A DNA stretch of 53,519 bases from CAITWF01 sp038231575 (GTDB lineage: Bacteria; Verrucomicrobiota; Verrucomicrobiia; Opitutales; Opitutaceae), in NCBI GenBank assembly GCA_038231575.1, contig JBBRLB010000028.1, positions 1 to 53,519 of the forward strand, written 5' to 3'. Positions 22,351 through 31,309 of the stretch are shown one piece after another. A model generated the notes under the pieces. The model worked only from the letters and a program-made list of their open reading frames with translations. It made no database searches and was not told where the DNA came from. How positions within the stretch are numbered: position 1 is the stretch's first letter; each line of letters starts with the position of its first letter. Made by a program: the position numbers and the translations under genes.

Positions 22351-24885
22351 ATGCCCAAGTCAGAGACTTCAAACCCAAACGACGGTCCGTCTTTCCAAGC
22401 GCCCCGTTACCGGCCCAACTGGATCGCGGCACTCGTGCTGTTCTTCATTGTCGCGTTTCTGACCGTCGCACTGGTCGATTATGACTGGAAGCAGGTGGGC
22501 AGTCCGTTCCGTTCGACGGAGGCCGCGGCGCAGAACATGACGGGCGTCATCGGGGCCGACACCGTTTGGGTGCTACTTTACGCGTTTGGTGCCGGCACCT
22601 GGCTGATGCCCGTGTTCCTCGCCTGGCTGCTTTATCTCGCCGTGCGCAGTTCGCGGCACCTGACCTCCAGCCGCATCGTCGCGATGGTGTTCGCCTGCGT
22701 GATGTGCGCGAGCCTCGCGGCCATGTTCGACTCAATGAAATGGGGCAACGATCCGACGAAATGGGCCAGCGATTATTTTTCGCAGGGCTTGGGCGGACTG
22801 GTCGGCTCGAAACTTTATCACCAACTCCTCGCCAAGGCGCTCGGGGCGTTCGGCTCCGGCCTCCTCTTCAGCATCGTGTATGCAGGCGCGCTGCTGTTCA
22901 TCTTCACCAAGGACATCGGCAACGAGTTGGAAAAAATGTTCACCAATTTCGGGGCCTGGCGCGCCGAGCGGGCGCAAAAGAAAGTCGCCCTCGCCGAACA
23001 ACGCGCGAAGGAAAAGGAAGCCCAGGCGAAACAGAAGACCGCCGTCGCCGCCGTCACCGCGGCCGCCGCCTCTTCCGCCACGCAGCCGCCGGTGGGGCCC
23101 AGCGGCAAAAAAACCTTCGTGCCCAAATCCGCCGAGGATCCGCTCGCGAAACCCGCGGCGCGGCCCGTCGAAAACCTGCCGCCCCCGCCGTCCGCTGCAA
23201 AACCCGAGGTCAAACCCGCGACCGCGCTCAAGCTCGGCGCCCTCAAGCCCGCGTCCGATCCCGCCGAGGAGAGAAAATCCGCCACCGCCACCCCGCCGCC
23301 GAAGGTCGAGCTCAACATCGTCAAGCCCGAGGAGCCCAGGAAAGCGAAACAGATCACGCTGCCGCAGAGTGACGACGCCAATTATCAATTCCCCCCCCTC
23401 TCCCTCCTCAAGGAGCAGCCGAAGGTTTCCCCCGGCAACAGCGAGGCCGAGCATCGCACCAACGCGGAGAATCTCCTCCGCATCCTGGGCGAATTCGGGG
23501 TCGAGGTGACCCTCGGCGAAATCCACGTCGGACCCGTGATCACGCGTTACGAGGTCGTGCCCGCCGCGGGCGTCCGCGTCGAAAAAATTTCCGGGCTCGA
23601 TAAGAACATCGCGCTCGGCATGAAGGCGCAGTCCGTCCGCATCCTCGCGCCCATTCCCGGCAAGGCCGCCGTCGGCGTCGAAGTGCCGAACCAGCACGCC
23701 ACGCCCGTCGGCATGCGCGACATTCTCGAGAGCGAAGACTGGGCCGGCGCCAAGGCCGAGTTGCCCATCGCGCTCGGCAAGGACGTCTCCGGCAAGCCCC
23801 TCGTCTCCGATCTCACGAAGATGCCGCACTTGCTGATCGCGGGCGCGACCGGCTCCGGCAAATCCGTCTGCATCAATTCCATCATCGCTTCGATCCTCTA
23901 CTCGAAGAGCCCGAAGGACGTGCGCCTGATCATGGTCGATCCCAAGGTGGTCGAGTTGAAGATTTTTAATTCGCTCCCGCACATGCTCATCCCGGTGCTC
24001 ACCGAGGCGAAAAAAGTGCCGGGCGCGCTCAAGTGGCTCCTCGGCGAGATGGAGCAGCGCTACCAAATCTTCGCGAAGGAAAACGTCCGCAACATCATCG
24101 GCTTCAACTCGCGCAAGCGCACGCCGAAGTCCGACGTGCCGCCGGCCGAGTCGCAGGCCGCCCTCACCGGCGTCGATCCGCTCGCCGACGATCTCGATAT
24201 TCCCGATCGCCTGCCCTACATCGTCGTCGTGATGGACGAGCTTGCCGACTTGATGATGGTCGCGCCGGCCGAAATTGAGACGAACATCGCCCGGCTTGCG
24301 CAACTCGCCCGCGCCGCCGGCATCCATCTCATCATCGCCACGCAGCGCCCGTCGGTGAACGTCATCACCGGCGTGATCAAGGCCAACCTGCCCGCGCGCA
24401 TCGCCTTCCAAGTCGCCTCGCAGGTCGACTCCCGCACCATTCTCGACGGCAAAGGCGCCGAGACGCTCATCGGCCGCGGCGATATGCTCTTCACCCCGCC
24501 CGGCACCTCCAAGCTCGTGCGCGCGCAGGGCGCGTTCGTCTCCGACGACGAAGTCAACGCCATGGTCGAGTTCCTCAAGAAAAACGGCCCGCCGATTTAC
24601 GCCTCCCACGTCCAGGCCCAGATCGATCGTGCCGCGAAAGAGGACGACGAAGACGACGAGGACGGCGACGACGCTGATCTCGGCGACGACGGCGAACTCT
24701 ACGATCAGGCGCTCGACGTCCTCAAGTCCACCAAGCGCGCGAGCACCTCAATGCTCCAGCGCCGCCTCCGCATCGGCTACAACCGCGCCGCGCGGATCAT
24801 GGAGCTCATGGAGGAAAAAGGCATCGTCGGCCCCGAGAACGGCTCGAGCCCCCGCGAGATCCTCGTGGACCTTGACACGTTGTGA
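22351..24885 (+). CDS. ftsK: DNA translocase FtsK/SpoIIIE
   Basis: 844 residues. The N-terminal part has about four membrane segments (WIAALVLFFIVAFLTVALVD, VWVLLYAFGAGTWLMPVFLA, SRIVAMVFACVMCASLAAMF, LLFSIVYAGALLFIFT). Residues about 200-350 are a Lys/Ala/Pro-rich linker. The motor follows: alpha/beta parts with ITRYEVVPAAGVRVEKISGL, Walker A in AGATGSGKSVCINS, Walker B near VVVMDELADLMM, and ATQRPSVNVITGVIKANLPA. The C-terminal gamma winged helix (YDQALDVLKSTKRASTSMLQ, RRLRIGYNRAARIMELMEEK) would read KOPS sites. It pumps chromosome ends through the septum and activates XerCD. It lies upstream of a RodZ-like gene. Confidence 0.95.
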   Translation: MPKSETSNPNDGPSFQAPRYRPNWIAALVLFFIVAFLTVALVDYDWKQVGSPFRSTEAAAQNMTGVIGADTVWVLLYAFGAGTWLMPVFLAWLLYLAVRSSRHLTSSRIVAMVFACVMCASLAAMFDSMKWGNDPTKWASDYFSQGLGGLVGSKLYHQLLAKALGAFGSGLLFSIVYAGALLFIFTKDIGNELEKMFTNFGAWRAERAQKKVALAEQRAKEKEAQAKQKTAVAAVTAAAASSATQPPVGPSGKKTFVPKSAEDPLAKPAARPVENLPPPPSAAKPEVKPATALKLGALKPASDPAEERKSATATPPPKVELNIVKPEEPRKAKQITLPQSDDANYQFPPLSLLKEQPKVSPGNSEAEHRTNAENLLRILGEFGVEVTLGEIHVGPVITRYEVVPAAGVRVEKISGLDKNIALGMKAQSVRILAPIPGKAAVGVEVPNQHATPVGMRDILESEDWAGAKAELPIALGKDVSGKPLVSDLTKMPHLLIAGATGSGKSVCINSIIASILYSKSPKDVRLIMVDPKVVELKIFNSLPHMLIPVLTEAKKVPGALKWLLGEMEQRYQIFAKENVRNIIGFNSRKRTPKSDVPPAESQAALTGVDPLADDLDIPDRLPYIVVVMDELADLMMVAPAEIETNIARLAQLARAAGIHLIIATQRPSVNVITGVIKANLPARIAFQVASQVDSRTILDGKGAETLIGRGDMLFTPPGTSKLVRAQGAFVSDDEVNAMVEFLKKNGPPIYASHVQAQIDRAAKEDDEDDEDGDDADLGDDGELYDQALDVLKSTKRASTSMLQRRLRIGYNRAARIMELMEEKGIVGPENGSSPREILVDLDTL

Positions 24886-24926
24886 ACAAGTTTTCTTCCG
24901 CCCGACGCCCGTCCACCCGAACCTGC

Positions 24927-24943
24927 GGTGAAATTCTTTCACC
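24927..24943. repeat. Short perfect palindrome between ftsK and the RodZ-like gene
   Basis: GGTGAAA-TTC-TTTCACC, seven paired bases with a three-base loop, lies 41 bases after the ftsK stop and 53 bases before the next ATG. No T-run follows. It may be an operator or part of a dispersed repeat (the following bases TTCGCGTCTTTCGTGGTGA look like a common repeat end). Confidence 0.4.
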
Positions 24944-24996
24944 TGATTCGCGTCTTTCGTGGTGACTTAACTCCGCTCCACTCCTAACTCCACCCC

Positions 24997-25821
24997 ATGC
25001 AGACCATCGGCGAACGCCTCGAGGACGCGCGTAAGAAAAAAGGCATCTCCATCCGGGAAGCCGCCGAGGCCACCAAGATTCGCGGCGACTATCTGCAGAA
25101 GTTCGAGAGCAACCATTTCGACATCGGCCTCACCGAGATCTACACGCGCGGTTTTCTGCGCAGCTACGCGAATTTCCTGAAGATTCCGCCCGACCGCATC
25201 CTCGCCGATTTTGCCGCGCTCGGCCATGGCGAGGTTCGTCCCCGCCAGCCGAGCCGGGAGATTTACGGCCGCATGGACATCTCGGTCGCCACCGCTGGCG
25301 AAGCCAGCGATCGCGCGGCGCCGCCCGAGGACACTCCGGCGGAGGCGGCCCCGGCCCGCGCGCAGCCGCGCTATCCGCGCGGCGGCTCGCCCAACCTGCC
25401 CACCGGCCCCGATCCGGCGCTCATTTTCAAATACGCGAAGTGGATCGGCGGCGGTGTCATGATCATTATCGCGCTCTTCGTGATCAAATCGCTGCTCAGC
25501 GGCGGCGGCTCCTCCGCCAATCCTGCGCCGGCCACCCGCACGACAACCGCTCCGGCCACCGCGCCCGCCCGTCCCGTCGAACGCAGCATCACGCTCGTCG
25601 CCCTGGAGGTCGTGCGCGTCAACGTGAAGCGCAAGCTCCCCGACGACTCCGAGGGTGAGGACATTTTCCTCGGGACGCTCGCGCGCGGCCAGACGCAAAC
25701 CGTGCCCTGGTCCGGACCCATTTACATCAACGCCAGCGCGGGACAGAATCTGGAAGTCGAGTTTCAAGGCAAGCGCTACCCCACCGGGTTCATCGGCGTG
25801 GGCCGTTGTGCGATGAATTGA
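24997..25821 (+). CDS. RodZ-like helix-turn-helix membrane protein
   Basis: 274 residues. The N-terminal HTH_25 domain (IGERLEDARKKKGISIREAA, then ATKIRGDYLQKFESNHFDIG and YTRGFLRSYANFLKIPPDRI) is followed by a Pro/Ala linker, one membrane helix (about 148-167, KWIGGGVMIIIALFVIKSLL) and a C-terminal beta domain (RSITLVALEVVRVNVKRKLP, IYINASAGQNLEVEFQGKRY) that looks like DUF4115. This is the order of RodZ, the MreB-anchoring cell-shape protein. The cytoplasmic HTH in RodZ binds MreB rather than DNA. Its position after ftsK fits a cell-envelope/division cluster. Confidence 0.75.
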   Translation: MQTIGERLEDARKKKGISIREAAEATKIRGDYLQKFESNHFDIGLTEIYTRGFLRSYANFLKIPPDRILADFAALGHGEVRPRQPSREIYGRMDISVATAGEASDRAAPPEDTPAEAAPARAQPRYPRGGSPNLPTGPDPALIFKYAKWIGGGVMIIIALFVIKSLLSGGGSSANPAPATRTTTAPATAPARPVERSITLVALEVVRVNVKRKLPDDSEGEDIFLGTLARGQTQTVPWSGPIYINASAGQNLEVEFQGKRYPTGFIGVGRCAMN

Positions 25822-25829
25822 AGCGGGCG

Positions 25830-25867
25830 ACGGCGGGACGAATTATTCCGGCCGCCGTTTCCCGCCG
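25830..25867. terminator. Possible bidirectional terminator
   Basis: Between the RodZ-like gene and the convergent hypothetical gene, ACGGCGG (25830-25836) pairs with CCGCCGT (25852-25858), and an overlapping stem pairs CGGCGGGA (25831-25838) with TCCCGCCG (25860-25867). Only a short T-run (25858-25860) follows the first, so the assignment is tentative. Confidence 0.4.
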
Positions 25868-25895
25868 CGCGTGGAGTCACGCGAGGCGTTAAGCA

Positions 25896-26504
25896 TCACG
25901 CGCCCGAGCGCAACGCCACCGGCGCGCCGAGCACTTCGCGCAGCACGAAGGCTCGCCGCAGCGCTTGCGGGTCGCGCAAATCGCCGAGCCAGCCCGCGTG
26001 CGCGGCCGACGCCGCGCTCGATGACGCCGTAATGTTATCGCGCTGGGCCACCACCTGCGCCGCGCGGCGCTCGGTCACCACGCGCGCTTCGTCGAGCGCG
26101 CGAATCTGTTCGGCCAACTTTCGCTGGCGCTCCAACGCCGCCGGGTCGATGCGCGGTGGCTCCTCCGTCCGGAGCGCCGGCCGCCCCGTCTCGAGCACCA
26201 CGCGCCGGGACGGGCCGCCAAACGGTTCCAGCGGCGGCACGCGCGTCGGCCGGAGCAACGGCGCGCGCGGGGCGGTTTGCTCCGCGCGCGGCGCGACAGG
26301 TGGCGTGACGCCACCCCGACGCTCGGCGATTTTCCGGCGGATGCGCTCCTGGATTTCGCGCACGCGCCGCTGCTCGTCCGTTTCGCTGTGAGTCGACTTG
26401 TGCTCCTGGCTGAGCTGCGCCGCCCGCACGACCGCACGGATCACCTGGATCAGCACGAATGCAAAAACCAGCTGCCCGACGTGTGAAAGCACCCAGTTGA
26501 TCAT
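25896..26504 (-). CDS. Hypothetical membrane-anchored protein
   Basis: 202 residues, no recognised family. One N-terminal hydrophobic helix (INWVLSHVGQLVFAFVLIQV) would anchor it. A basic helix follows (EQRRVREIQERIRRKIAERR), then a Pro/Arg linker, a second helix (RQRKLAEQIRALDEARVVTE) and a C-terminal block WLGDLRDPQALRRAFVLREV with LGAPVALR, which looks like the conserved anchor of a small family. It starts ten bases after floA ends on the same strand, so it may be co-expressed with nfeD-floA. Confidence 0.7.
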   Translation of the reverse strand: MINWVLSHVGQLVFAFVLIQVIRAVVRAAQLSQEHKSTHSETDEQRRVREIQERIRRKIAERRGGVTPPVAPRAEQTAPRAPLLRPTRVPPLEPFGGPSRRVVLETGRPALRTEEPPRIDPAALERQRKLAEQIRALDEARVVTERRAAQVVAQRDNITASSSAASAAHAGWLGDLRDPQALRRAFVLREVLGAPVALRSGA

Positions 26505-26513
26505 GGCCGGAAA

Positions 26514-27560
26514 TTATTTCTTCGGCTCGCCGCCCGGCTGCGCGATCGAGGAACGCATGTCGGTGTCGGCCTGGATATTTTGCATCCGGTAATAATCCAT
26601 CACGCCCAGCTTGCCGGTGCGAAACGCCTCGGCGATGGCGAGGGGGATCAGCGCCTGCGCCTCGACGACCTTCGCCTGCATTTCCTGCACGCGCGCCTTC
26701 ATTTCCTGCTCGACGGCGACCGCGGCGGCGCGGCGGATTTCGGCCTGCGCCTGCGCGATGCTCTTGTTCGCCTCGGCCTGCGCTTCCTGCAATTTCGCGC
26801 CGACATTCTCGCCCACGTCCACATCCGCGATGTCGATCGAAAGAATTTCAAACGCCGAGCCCACGTCGAGGCCGCGCGCGAGCACCGTCTTGGAGATGCT
26901 GTCCGGCGACTCGAGCACGTGCTTGTAACTCTCCGCCGCGCCAATCGTGGAAACGATGCCCTCGCCCACGCGCGCGATGATCGTCTCTTCCTTCGCGCCG
27001 CCGACGAAACGATCCAGATGCGTGCGCACCGTCACGCGCGCTTTCACCTTCACCTGGATGCCGTCTTTCGCCACGCCATCGATCGTCGTGCGACCGCTCG
27101 AGGCGTTCGGGCAGTCGATGACCTTCGGATCGACGGAGGTGCGCACGGCTTCCTCCACGGATTTGCCCGAACCCTTCGTCGCCAAATCGATCGCGCAGGC
27201 GCGCTGCCAGTCGAGCGCGATGCCCGCCTTTTGCGCGGCAATGAGCGCGTGCACGCAATCGATCACATTGCCGCCCGCGAGATATTGCGCCTCGACCTCG
27301 TCGCTCGACAGCTCGATCCCGGCCTTCTTCGCGCGGATGCGGGCATCGACGATCGTGACGTAGGGCACGCCGCGCAGCTTCATCGCGAGCAGGTTGAACG
27401 GGCCCACCGGTGCCCCGGCCAGCCAGGCGCGCAACCACACGCTGAAAAACGACAGCACGATCGCGGCGACGACGAAGACGATTACGCCGACGATGATAAA
27501 AACGAGCGTCGTCGGAGAAATGTCACCGAGGACGAGTGAACCGAGAGTGGAAGCAGTCAT
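26514..27560 (-). CDS. floA: Flotillin-like protein FloA
   Basis: 348 residues. A membrane hairpin near residues 18-40 (TTLVFIIVGVIVFVVAAIVL) is followed by a conserved SPFH-like region (RAWLAGAPVGPFNLLAMKLR, TIVDARIRAKKAGIELSSDE, RVTVRTHLDRFVGGAKEETI) and a long coiled-coil (AQAQAEIRRAAAVAVEQEMK, ARVQEMQAKVVEAQALIPLA). FloA proteins build functional membrane microdomains and affect secretion and signalling. The gene overlaps nfeD by four bases, the standard partner arrangement. Confidence 0.92.
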   Translation of the reverse strand: MTASTLGSLVLGDISPTTLVFIIVGVIVFVVAAIVLSFFSVWLRAWLAGAPVGPFNLLAMKLRGVPYVTIVDARIRAKKAGIELSSDEVEAQYLAGGNVIDCVHALIAAQKAGIALDWQRACAIDLATKGSGKSVEEAVRTSVDPKVIDCPNASSGRTTIDGVAKDGIQVKVKARVTVRTHLDRFVGGAKEETIIARVGEGIVSTIGAAESYKHVLESPDSISKTVLARGLDVGSAFEILSIDIADVDVGENVGAKLQEAQAEANKSIAQAQAEIRRAAAVAVEQEMKARVQEMQAKVVEAQALIPLAIAEAFRTGKLGVMDYYRMQNIQADTDMRSSIAQPGGEPKK

Positions 27561-28021
27561 AGTTTTGTAACGGTCAGGGAGAAATTTTGCGCGCCGGTGA
27601 CTTTCACGCGGGCCCCCGCGGGCAGCCGGCCATCGAGCGATTGCGCCTCATGACGCCGGCCGTCGATTTCGATCTGGCCGGTCGGCACGAGGGGCGTGAC
27701 GACCACGCCTTCGCGCCCGGTCAGCGTCGCCGCCTCGGCCGCGGGCTGGCTGGTGCCCTGCACGGCACTGTGCAGGAAGAGCTTCTTGCCGATGCCCGTC
27801 TTCGGGAAAATGACATACTCGACATACAGCGCGATGCCCAGCAGGGCCATGCCGACGGCAAAGGCCACCAACCCGCCGCCGATGCCGAACTGGGCAAACG
27901 CCCGGGAGGTGCCCGCCAGAAACGCCAGCGTGCCAGCCACGCTGAGGATGATGCCCGGCACGAAGAGATCGAGCCCGAGCAGCACGATGCCGAGGACGAA
28001 GAGAAGAAGAATGATTTCCAT
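27557..28021 (-). CDS. NfeD-like membrane protein
   Basis: 154 residues. Three to four hydrophobic helices (IILLLFVLGIVLLGLDLFVP, GIILSVAGTLAFLAG, GLVAFAVGMALLGIALYVEY) precede a C-terminal OB-fold of about 55 residues (LTGREGVVVTPLVPTGQIEI, GARVKVTGAQNFSLTVTKL). It is of the short NfeD type without the ClpP-like protease domain. The start at 28021 gives MEIILLLFVLGIVLL. The gene precedes floA, and NfeD proteins are thought to work with flotillins. Confidence 0.88.
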   Translation of the reverse strand: MEIILLLFVLGIVLLGLDLFVPGIILSVAGTLAFLAGTSRAFAQFGIGGGLVAFAVGMALLGIALYVEYVIFPKTGIGKKLFLHSAVQGTSQPAAEAATLTGREGVVVTPLVPTGQIEIDGRRHEAQSLDGRLPAGARVKVTGAQNFSLTVTKL

Positions 28022-28218
28022 GGCGGGGTTCCGGGACGATCGGGAGCTTTCATCCTTTAGGCCCGCTCACAAGCGAGAAGGCACCGGAATCCTCCGCGGA
28101 ATTTCCAGCGAGCAACGGTGGGGCGGGTTGACCGCGCCGCTTCTGGGCGAACAGAAAGCCGGCCCCGACTTGCCGAAAAAACTTTGCGCGCGCCGCTCCG
28201 CACCCCTTACTCGCGGCG

Positions 28219-29142
28219 ATGGAAAAAATTCCCTACCTCGGCCAGACGCTCACGCGGTGGCGCGTCGGCCCGTCCACCTTCCTCGCGCTGCCCGAAAAGG
28301 GCGCGCGACTCATGAACTGGAATGTCACGCTCGGCGACGGCTCCGTGCGCGACGTCATTTACTGGCCCGAGCTGAAAACGGCCGACGATTTTTTCAAGGT
28401 GCGCGGCGGCAACCCCATTCTGTTTCCGTTCAACGCCCGCACCTTTGATCGCGGCGACATCCATTTCTGGCGCGCCGCCGACGGCGTGCGCCGCGAGATG
28501 CCGATGCACGGCATCGCCCGGCAGAGCGAATTTAAGATCGTGCGGATCGATGAGCGTGGTTTTGTGGCGCAGCTCGTGCCCGGCACCGAGGCGCAGGCCT
28601 GCTACCCATATGACTACGAATTCACGGTGACCTACCGCTTCGAGCCGTTCGGCCTCACCTGTGAGTTTGCGCTGCTCAATCTCGGTCGCGAGCCGCTGCC
28701 GTGGAGCGCGGGGCATCATTTTTATTTCACCCTGCCGTGGACCGAGGGCACCCAGCGCGGCGACTACATGATCCGGATCCCCGCCGCGAAACGCTACAAG
28801 CAGGACTTCAAGACCGGCCAGCTCGTGCCCGGACCGCAACTCAACGAGGAGGAAAATCTCGCGAACCCCGCGCTGATCGACACGCAGCACACGGCGCTCC
28901 GCGGCAACGAAGTCGTGTTCGGCGAAAAGGGCCGCCCGGGCGATGTGCATGTGCGCATCGGCGCCGCGAAGGTGCCGCCGCCCGACGCGACGTTTGTCAC
29001 GTGGACGTTTGATGAGGCCGCGCCGTATTTCTGTGTGGAACCGTGGATGGGACCGCCCAACGCGGCCGAGCACAAGCAGGGCCTGCATTTCGTGGCCCCC
29101 GGCATGACCGAGAAATTCACGATCAGCATCGCGGTGAAATAA
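28219..29142 (+). CDS. Aldose 1-epimerase / hexose-phosphate mutarotase-like
   Basis: 307 residues of the galactose-mutarotase beta-sandwich fold. Substrate and catalytic residues appear in PILFPFNARTFDRG, EMPMHGIARQSEF (His97), PLPWSAGHHFYFTLPW (His) and PYFCVEPWMGPPNA (Glu as general base). It converts alpha and beta anomers of a free or phosphorylated sugar; the substrate is not determined. The 197 bases before it contain no obvious terminator. It could be part of the sugar metabolism of the neighbouring region, but no operon is evident. Confidence 0.85.
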   Translation: MEKIPYLGQTLTRWRVGPSTFLALPEKGARLMNWNVTLGDGSVRDVIYWPELKTADDFFKVRGGNPILFPFNARTFDRGDIHFWRAADGVRREMPMHGIARQSEFKIVRIDERGFVAQLVPGTEAQACYPYDYEFTVTYRFEPFGLTCEFALLNLGREPLPWSAGHHFYFTLPWTEGTQRGDYMIRIPAAKRYKQDFKTGQLVPGPQLNEEENLANPALIDTQHTALRGNEVVFGEKGRPGDVHVRIGAAKVPPPDATFVTWTFDEAAPYFCVEPWMGPPNAAEHKQGLHFVAPGMTEKFTISIAVK

Positions 29143-29208
29143 CGCGGCGCTCTCCGGCGGCTGTTTTTCCCCGTTACATTTTCCGATTTCACGCGTCAGA
29201 GTGCTCCT

Positions 29209-29670
29209 ATGGATTTTCTTTCGCCCAATCTGGCGTTCATCGAGGGCCTCGGCGGCCCGGAGATGGTGCTGATTCTCGTGATCGTGCTCGTCCTGTTTGG
29301 CGGCGATAAATTGCCTGATTTCGCCCGTGGCCTCGGCAAATCGATCCGCGAATTCAAGAAGGCGGCGACGGGCGTGGAGGAAGAGTTCAAACGCGCCCTC
29401 GAGGAAGATGCGCAGAAAAAATCCACGCCCCCGACCACTCTCCCGGAACCCGTGATCCCGATTGAGTCAGCGCCGGTGAATCAAATCGAGCCGCCCGCCG
29501 TGAGCCACGTCGAGCCGTCCGTCTCCACCCCTTTGGCCTTGGAGACGCCACCGGCCACCGATCCGCACGCGACTGCTTCCGTTGCGCCGGACGTGACGGT
29601 CGTGCCGCCGGCCACACCGCCGCCGAAGACCGAGCCGCCCGCGTCTCCCCACACCGAGCACCTGCCGTAA
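29209..29670 (+). CDS. tatA: Twin-arginine translocase subunit TatA/TatE
   Basis: 153 residues. One N-terminal membrane helix (PEMVLILVIVLVLFGGDKLP) is followed by the amphipathic helix DFARGLGKSIREFKKAATGV, the TatA family signature with the FGG-hinge and FxxxGK..REFK. The remaining 100 residues are a Pro/Thr/Val-rich disordered tail with no domain. TatA forms the pore for folded, cofactor-bearing proteins; the secreted DUF1501 protein in this window, with its SRRQF motif, is a candidate client. The tail is longer than in E. coli TatA. Confidence 0.9.
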   Translation: MDFLSPNLAFIEGLGGPEMVLILVIVLVLFGGDKLPDFARGLGKSIREFKKAATGVEEEFKRALEEDAQKKSTPPTTLPEPVIPIESAPVNQIEPPAVSHVEPSVSTPLALETPPATDPHATASVAPDVTVVPPATPPPKTEPPASPHTEHLP

Positions 29671-29678
29671 CTTTTCGC

Positions 29679-29966
29679 ATGGCTGCAGACGATCCGGACG
29701 AAGCGCCCGTGCCCCTGCCGATCACCGGCGAACTCGATCTGCACACCTTTCGTCCGGAAGATCTCGGGGAGTTGATTCCCGCTTACCTCGAGGCCTGTGT
29801 GGCGCAGGGTCTGCGCGATGTGCGCATCATCCATGGCAAGGGCGAGGGCACGCTGCGCGAAACCACCCGCGTCCTGCTGGAGCGCTCGCCGTTCGTCGCA
29901 TCGTTCCGCCCCGGCGACACGCTCTCGGGTTCCTGGGGCGCCACCATTGTCACGCTGCGCGCATGA
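29679..29966 (+). CDS. Smr domain protein
   Basis: 95 residues consisting of a Smr (MutS2 C-terminal-like) domain. The hallmarks are LDLHTFRPEDL near the start and the RIIHGKGEGTLRETTRVLLE motif, in which HGKG is a nucleic-acid-binding loop. Stand-alone Smr proteins can be DNA or RNA nickases or bind nucleic acids, but no catalytic residue is assigned here. It lies eight bases after the tatA stop and overlaps the next gene by four, so all three may be one transcript. Confidence 0.9.
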   Translation: MAADDPDEAPVPLPITGELDLHTFRPEDLGELIPAYLEACVAQGLRDVRIIHGKGEGTLRETTRVLLERSPFVASFRPGDTLSGSWGATIVTLRA

Positions 29967-31186
29967 GCAGGCGAACCTGGCGCGCGGTGTTCGTGGCGGG
30001 GTTCGCCCTCGTCGCAGCGCGCGCGGCCGACCCGCCGCCGCTCGTGTTGATTTCCCTCGATGGGTTTCGCTGGGACTATTGCGCGCTGCATCCGACGGAA
30101 ACTCCCCACCTTCGCCGGCTCGCGCAGGACGGCGTCGCGGCGCGCGGCCTCATCCCGGTTTTTCCGACCAACACGTTTCCCAATCACTACGCGATCGTCA
30201 CGGGTCTCTACCCTTCGCACCACGGCATCATCAACAACGTGATGTTCGATCCGGGGTTCGGTGAATATTTTCGCTACAATCAGCCCGCCTCCGCCCGGGA
30301 TGGACGCTGGTGGGGCGGTGAACCGATTTGGGTGACGGCCACCAAGCACGGCCGCGCGAGCGCCTGTTATTTCTGGCCCGGTTCGGAGGCCGAGATTGGC
30401 GGAGTGCGGCCGGCCTTCTTCAAGGCGTATGATTACAGCATTCCGTTCACGAAGCGCCTCGACGAGGTCGCCGGCTGGCTGAAGCTGCCGCCGGCCGAGC
30501 GCCCGGCTGTCGTCACGTTCTACCTCGAGGAGGCCAACGGCGCCGGCCATAAATACGGCCCCGATTCGCCGCAACTGGTCACCACGCTCAAGCTGATCGA
30601 CGACGCCATCGGCGTCCTGCTCGCGCGGTTCGAGCGCGAGGGCATCACCGCCAATTTCGTCATCGTCTCCGATCACGGCATGACGTCGTGCGACGCCGAC
30701 CGCGTCGTCATCCTCGACGACTTCATCGATCTCGCGACAACGCAGATTGATTTTGAAGAGACGACCGCGGGACTGCGACCGCTGCCGGGCAACGACATCG
30801 ACTCGATTATGCGGGCACTCGAAAAACTTCCGCCGAATGCGAAAGCCTATCGCGCAGCCGACCTGCCCGCGCGCCTCCACGTCGACCCGAAGAACCCGCG
30901 CGTGCCGCCCGTGTGGATCGTGCCGGCCGAAGGCTGGCAGCTCATGCACCGCAGTTTGTTCAACTCGGTGCGGGCCACCTTTCTCAAAGGCCAGCACGGC
31001 TACGATCCGGGCTTTGCGAGCATGCGCGGGATTTTCATCGCGCAGGGGCCATCGTTCAAACGCGGCCTCAAGCTCGAGGCCTTCGAGAATGTGCACATCT
31101 ACAATCTGCTATGCGCCGCGCTCGGCCTGAAACCGGCGCCGAACGATGGCGACGACCGGCTCGTGAAGTCGGCGCTGCGCGACTGA
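29963..31186 (+). CDS. Secreted nucleotide pyrophosphatase/phosphodiesterase
   Basis: 407 residues with a signal peptide (WRAVFVAGFALVAARA). It belongs to the alkaline-phosphatase superfamily, NPP type: LVLISLDGFRWDY carries the first metal-binding Asp, and PTNTFPNHYAIVTGLYPSHH has the nucleophilic Thr in NTFPNH. The FVIVSDHGMTS motif and the terminal LKGQHGYDPGFASMRGIFIA supply further metal ligands. Such enzymes hydrolyse nucleotide pyrophosphate or phosphodiester bonds in the periplasm. Its ATG overlaps the Smr stop (ATGA). Confidence 0.9.
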   Translation: MSRRTWRAVFVAGFALVAARAADPPPLVLISLDGFRWDYCALHPTETPHLRRLAQDGVAARGLIPVFPTNTFPNHYAIVTGLYPSHHGIINNVMFDPGFGEYFRYNQPASARDGRWWGGEPIWVTATKHGRASACYFWPGSEAEIGGVRPAFFKAYDYSIPFTKRLDEVAGWLKLPPAERPAVVTFYLEEANGAGHKYGPDSPQLVTTLKLIDDAIGVLLARFEREGITANFVIVSDHGMTSCDADRVVILDDFIDLATTQIDFEETTAGLRPLPGNDIDSIMRALEKLPPNAKAYRAADLPARLHVDPKNPRVPPVWIVPAEGWQLMHRSLFNSVRATFLKGQHGYDPGFASMRGIFIAQGPSFKRGLKLEAFENVHIYNLLCAALGLKPAPNDGDDRLVKSALRD

Positions 31187-31309
31187 TTCTTTCCGCCGCG
31201 CGCTGCGGCGGAACGCCCGTTCATCCCGTTCGCCGGGCCGTTCATCCCCAAGGCACCCGTCCGGCCGTAACTTTTGGGGCGGTCGCGTGTTCTACGCACA
31301 ACTCAAAAC

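Noticed and set aside
22732..24609. 625-residue minus-strand frame opposite ftsK.
   Set aside because: Composition is Asp/Arg/Gly/Glu-rich without any domain, and the plus strand carries the complete FtsK motifs.
31193..31211. Hairpin CCGCCGC/GCGGCGG as a terminator after the phosphodiesterase gene.
   Set aside because: No T-run follows on either strand, and such GC hairpins are frequent here by chance.
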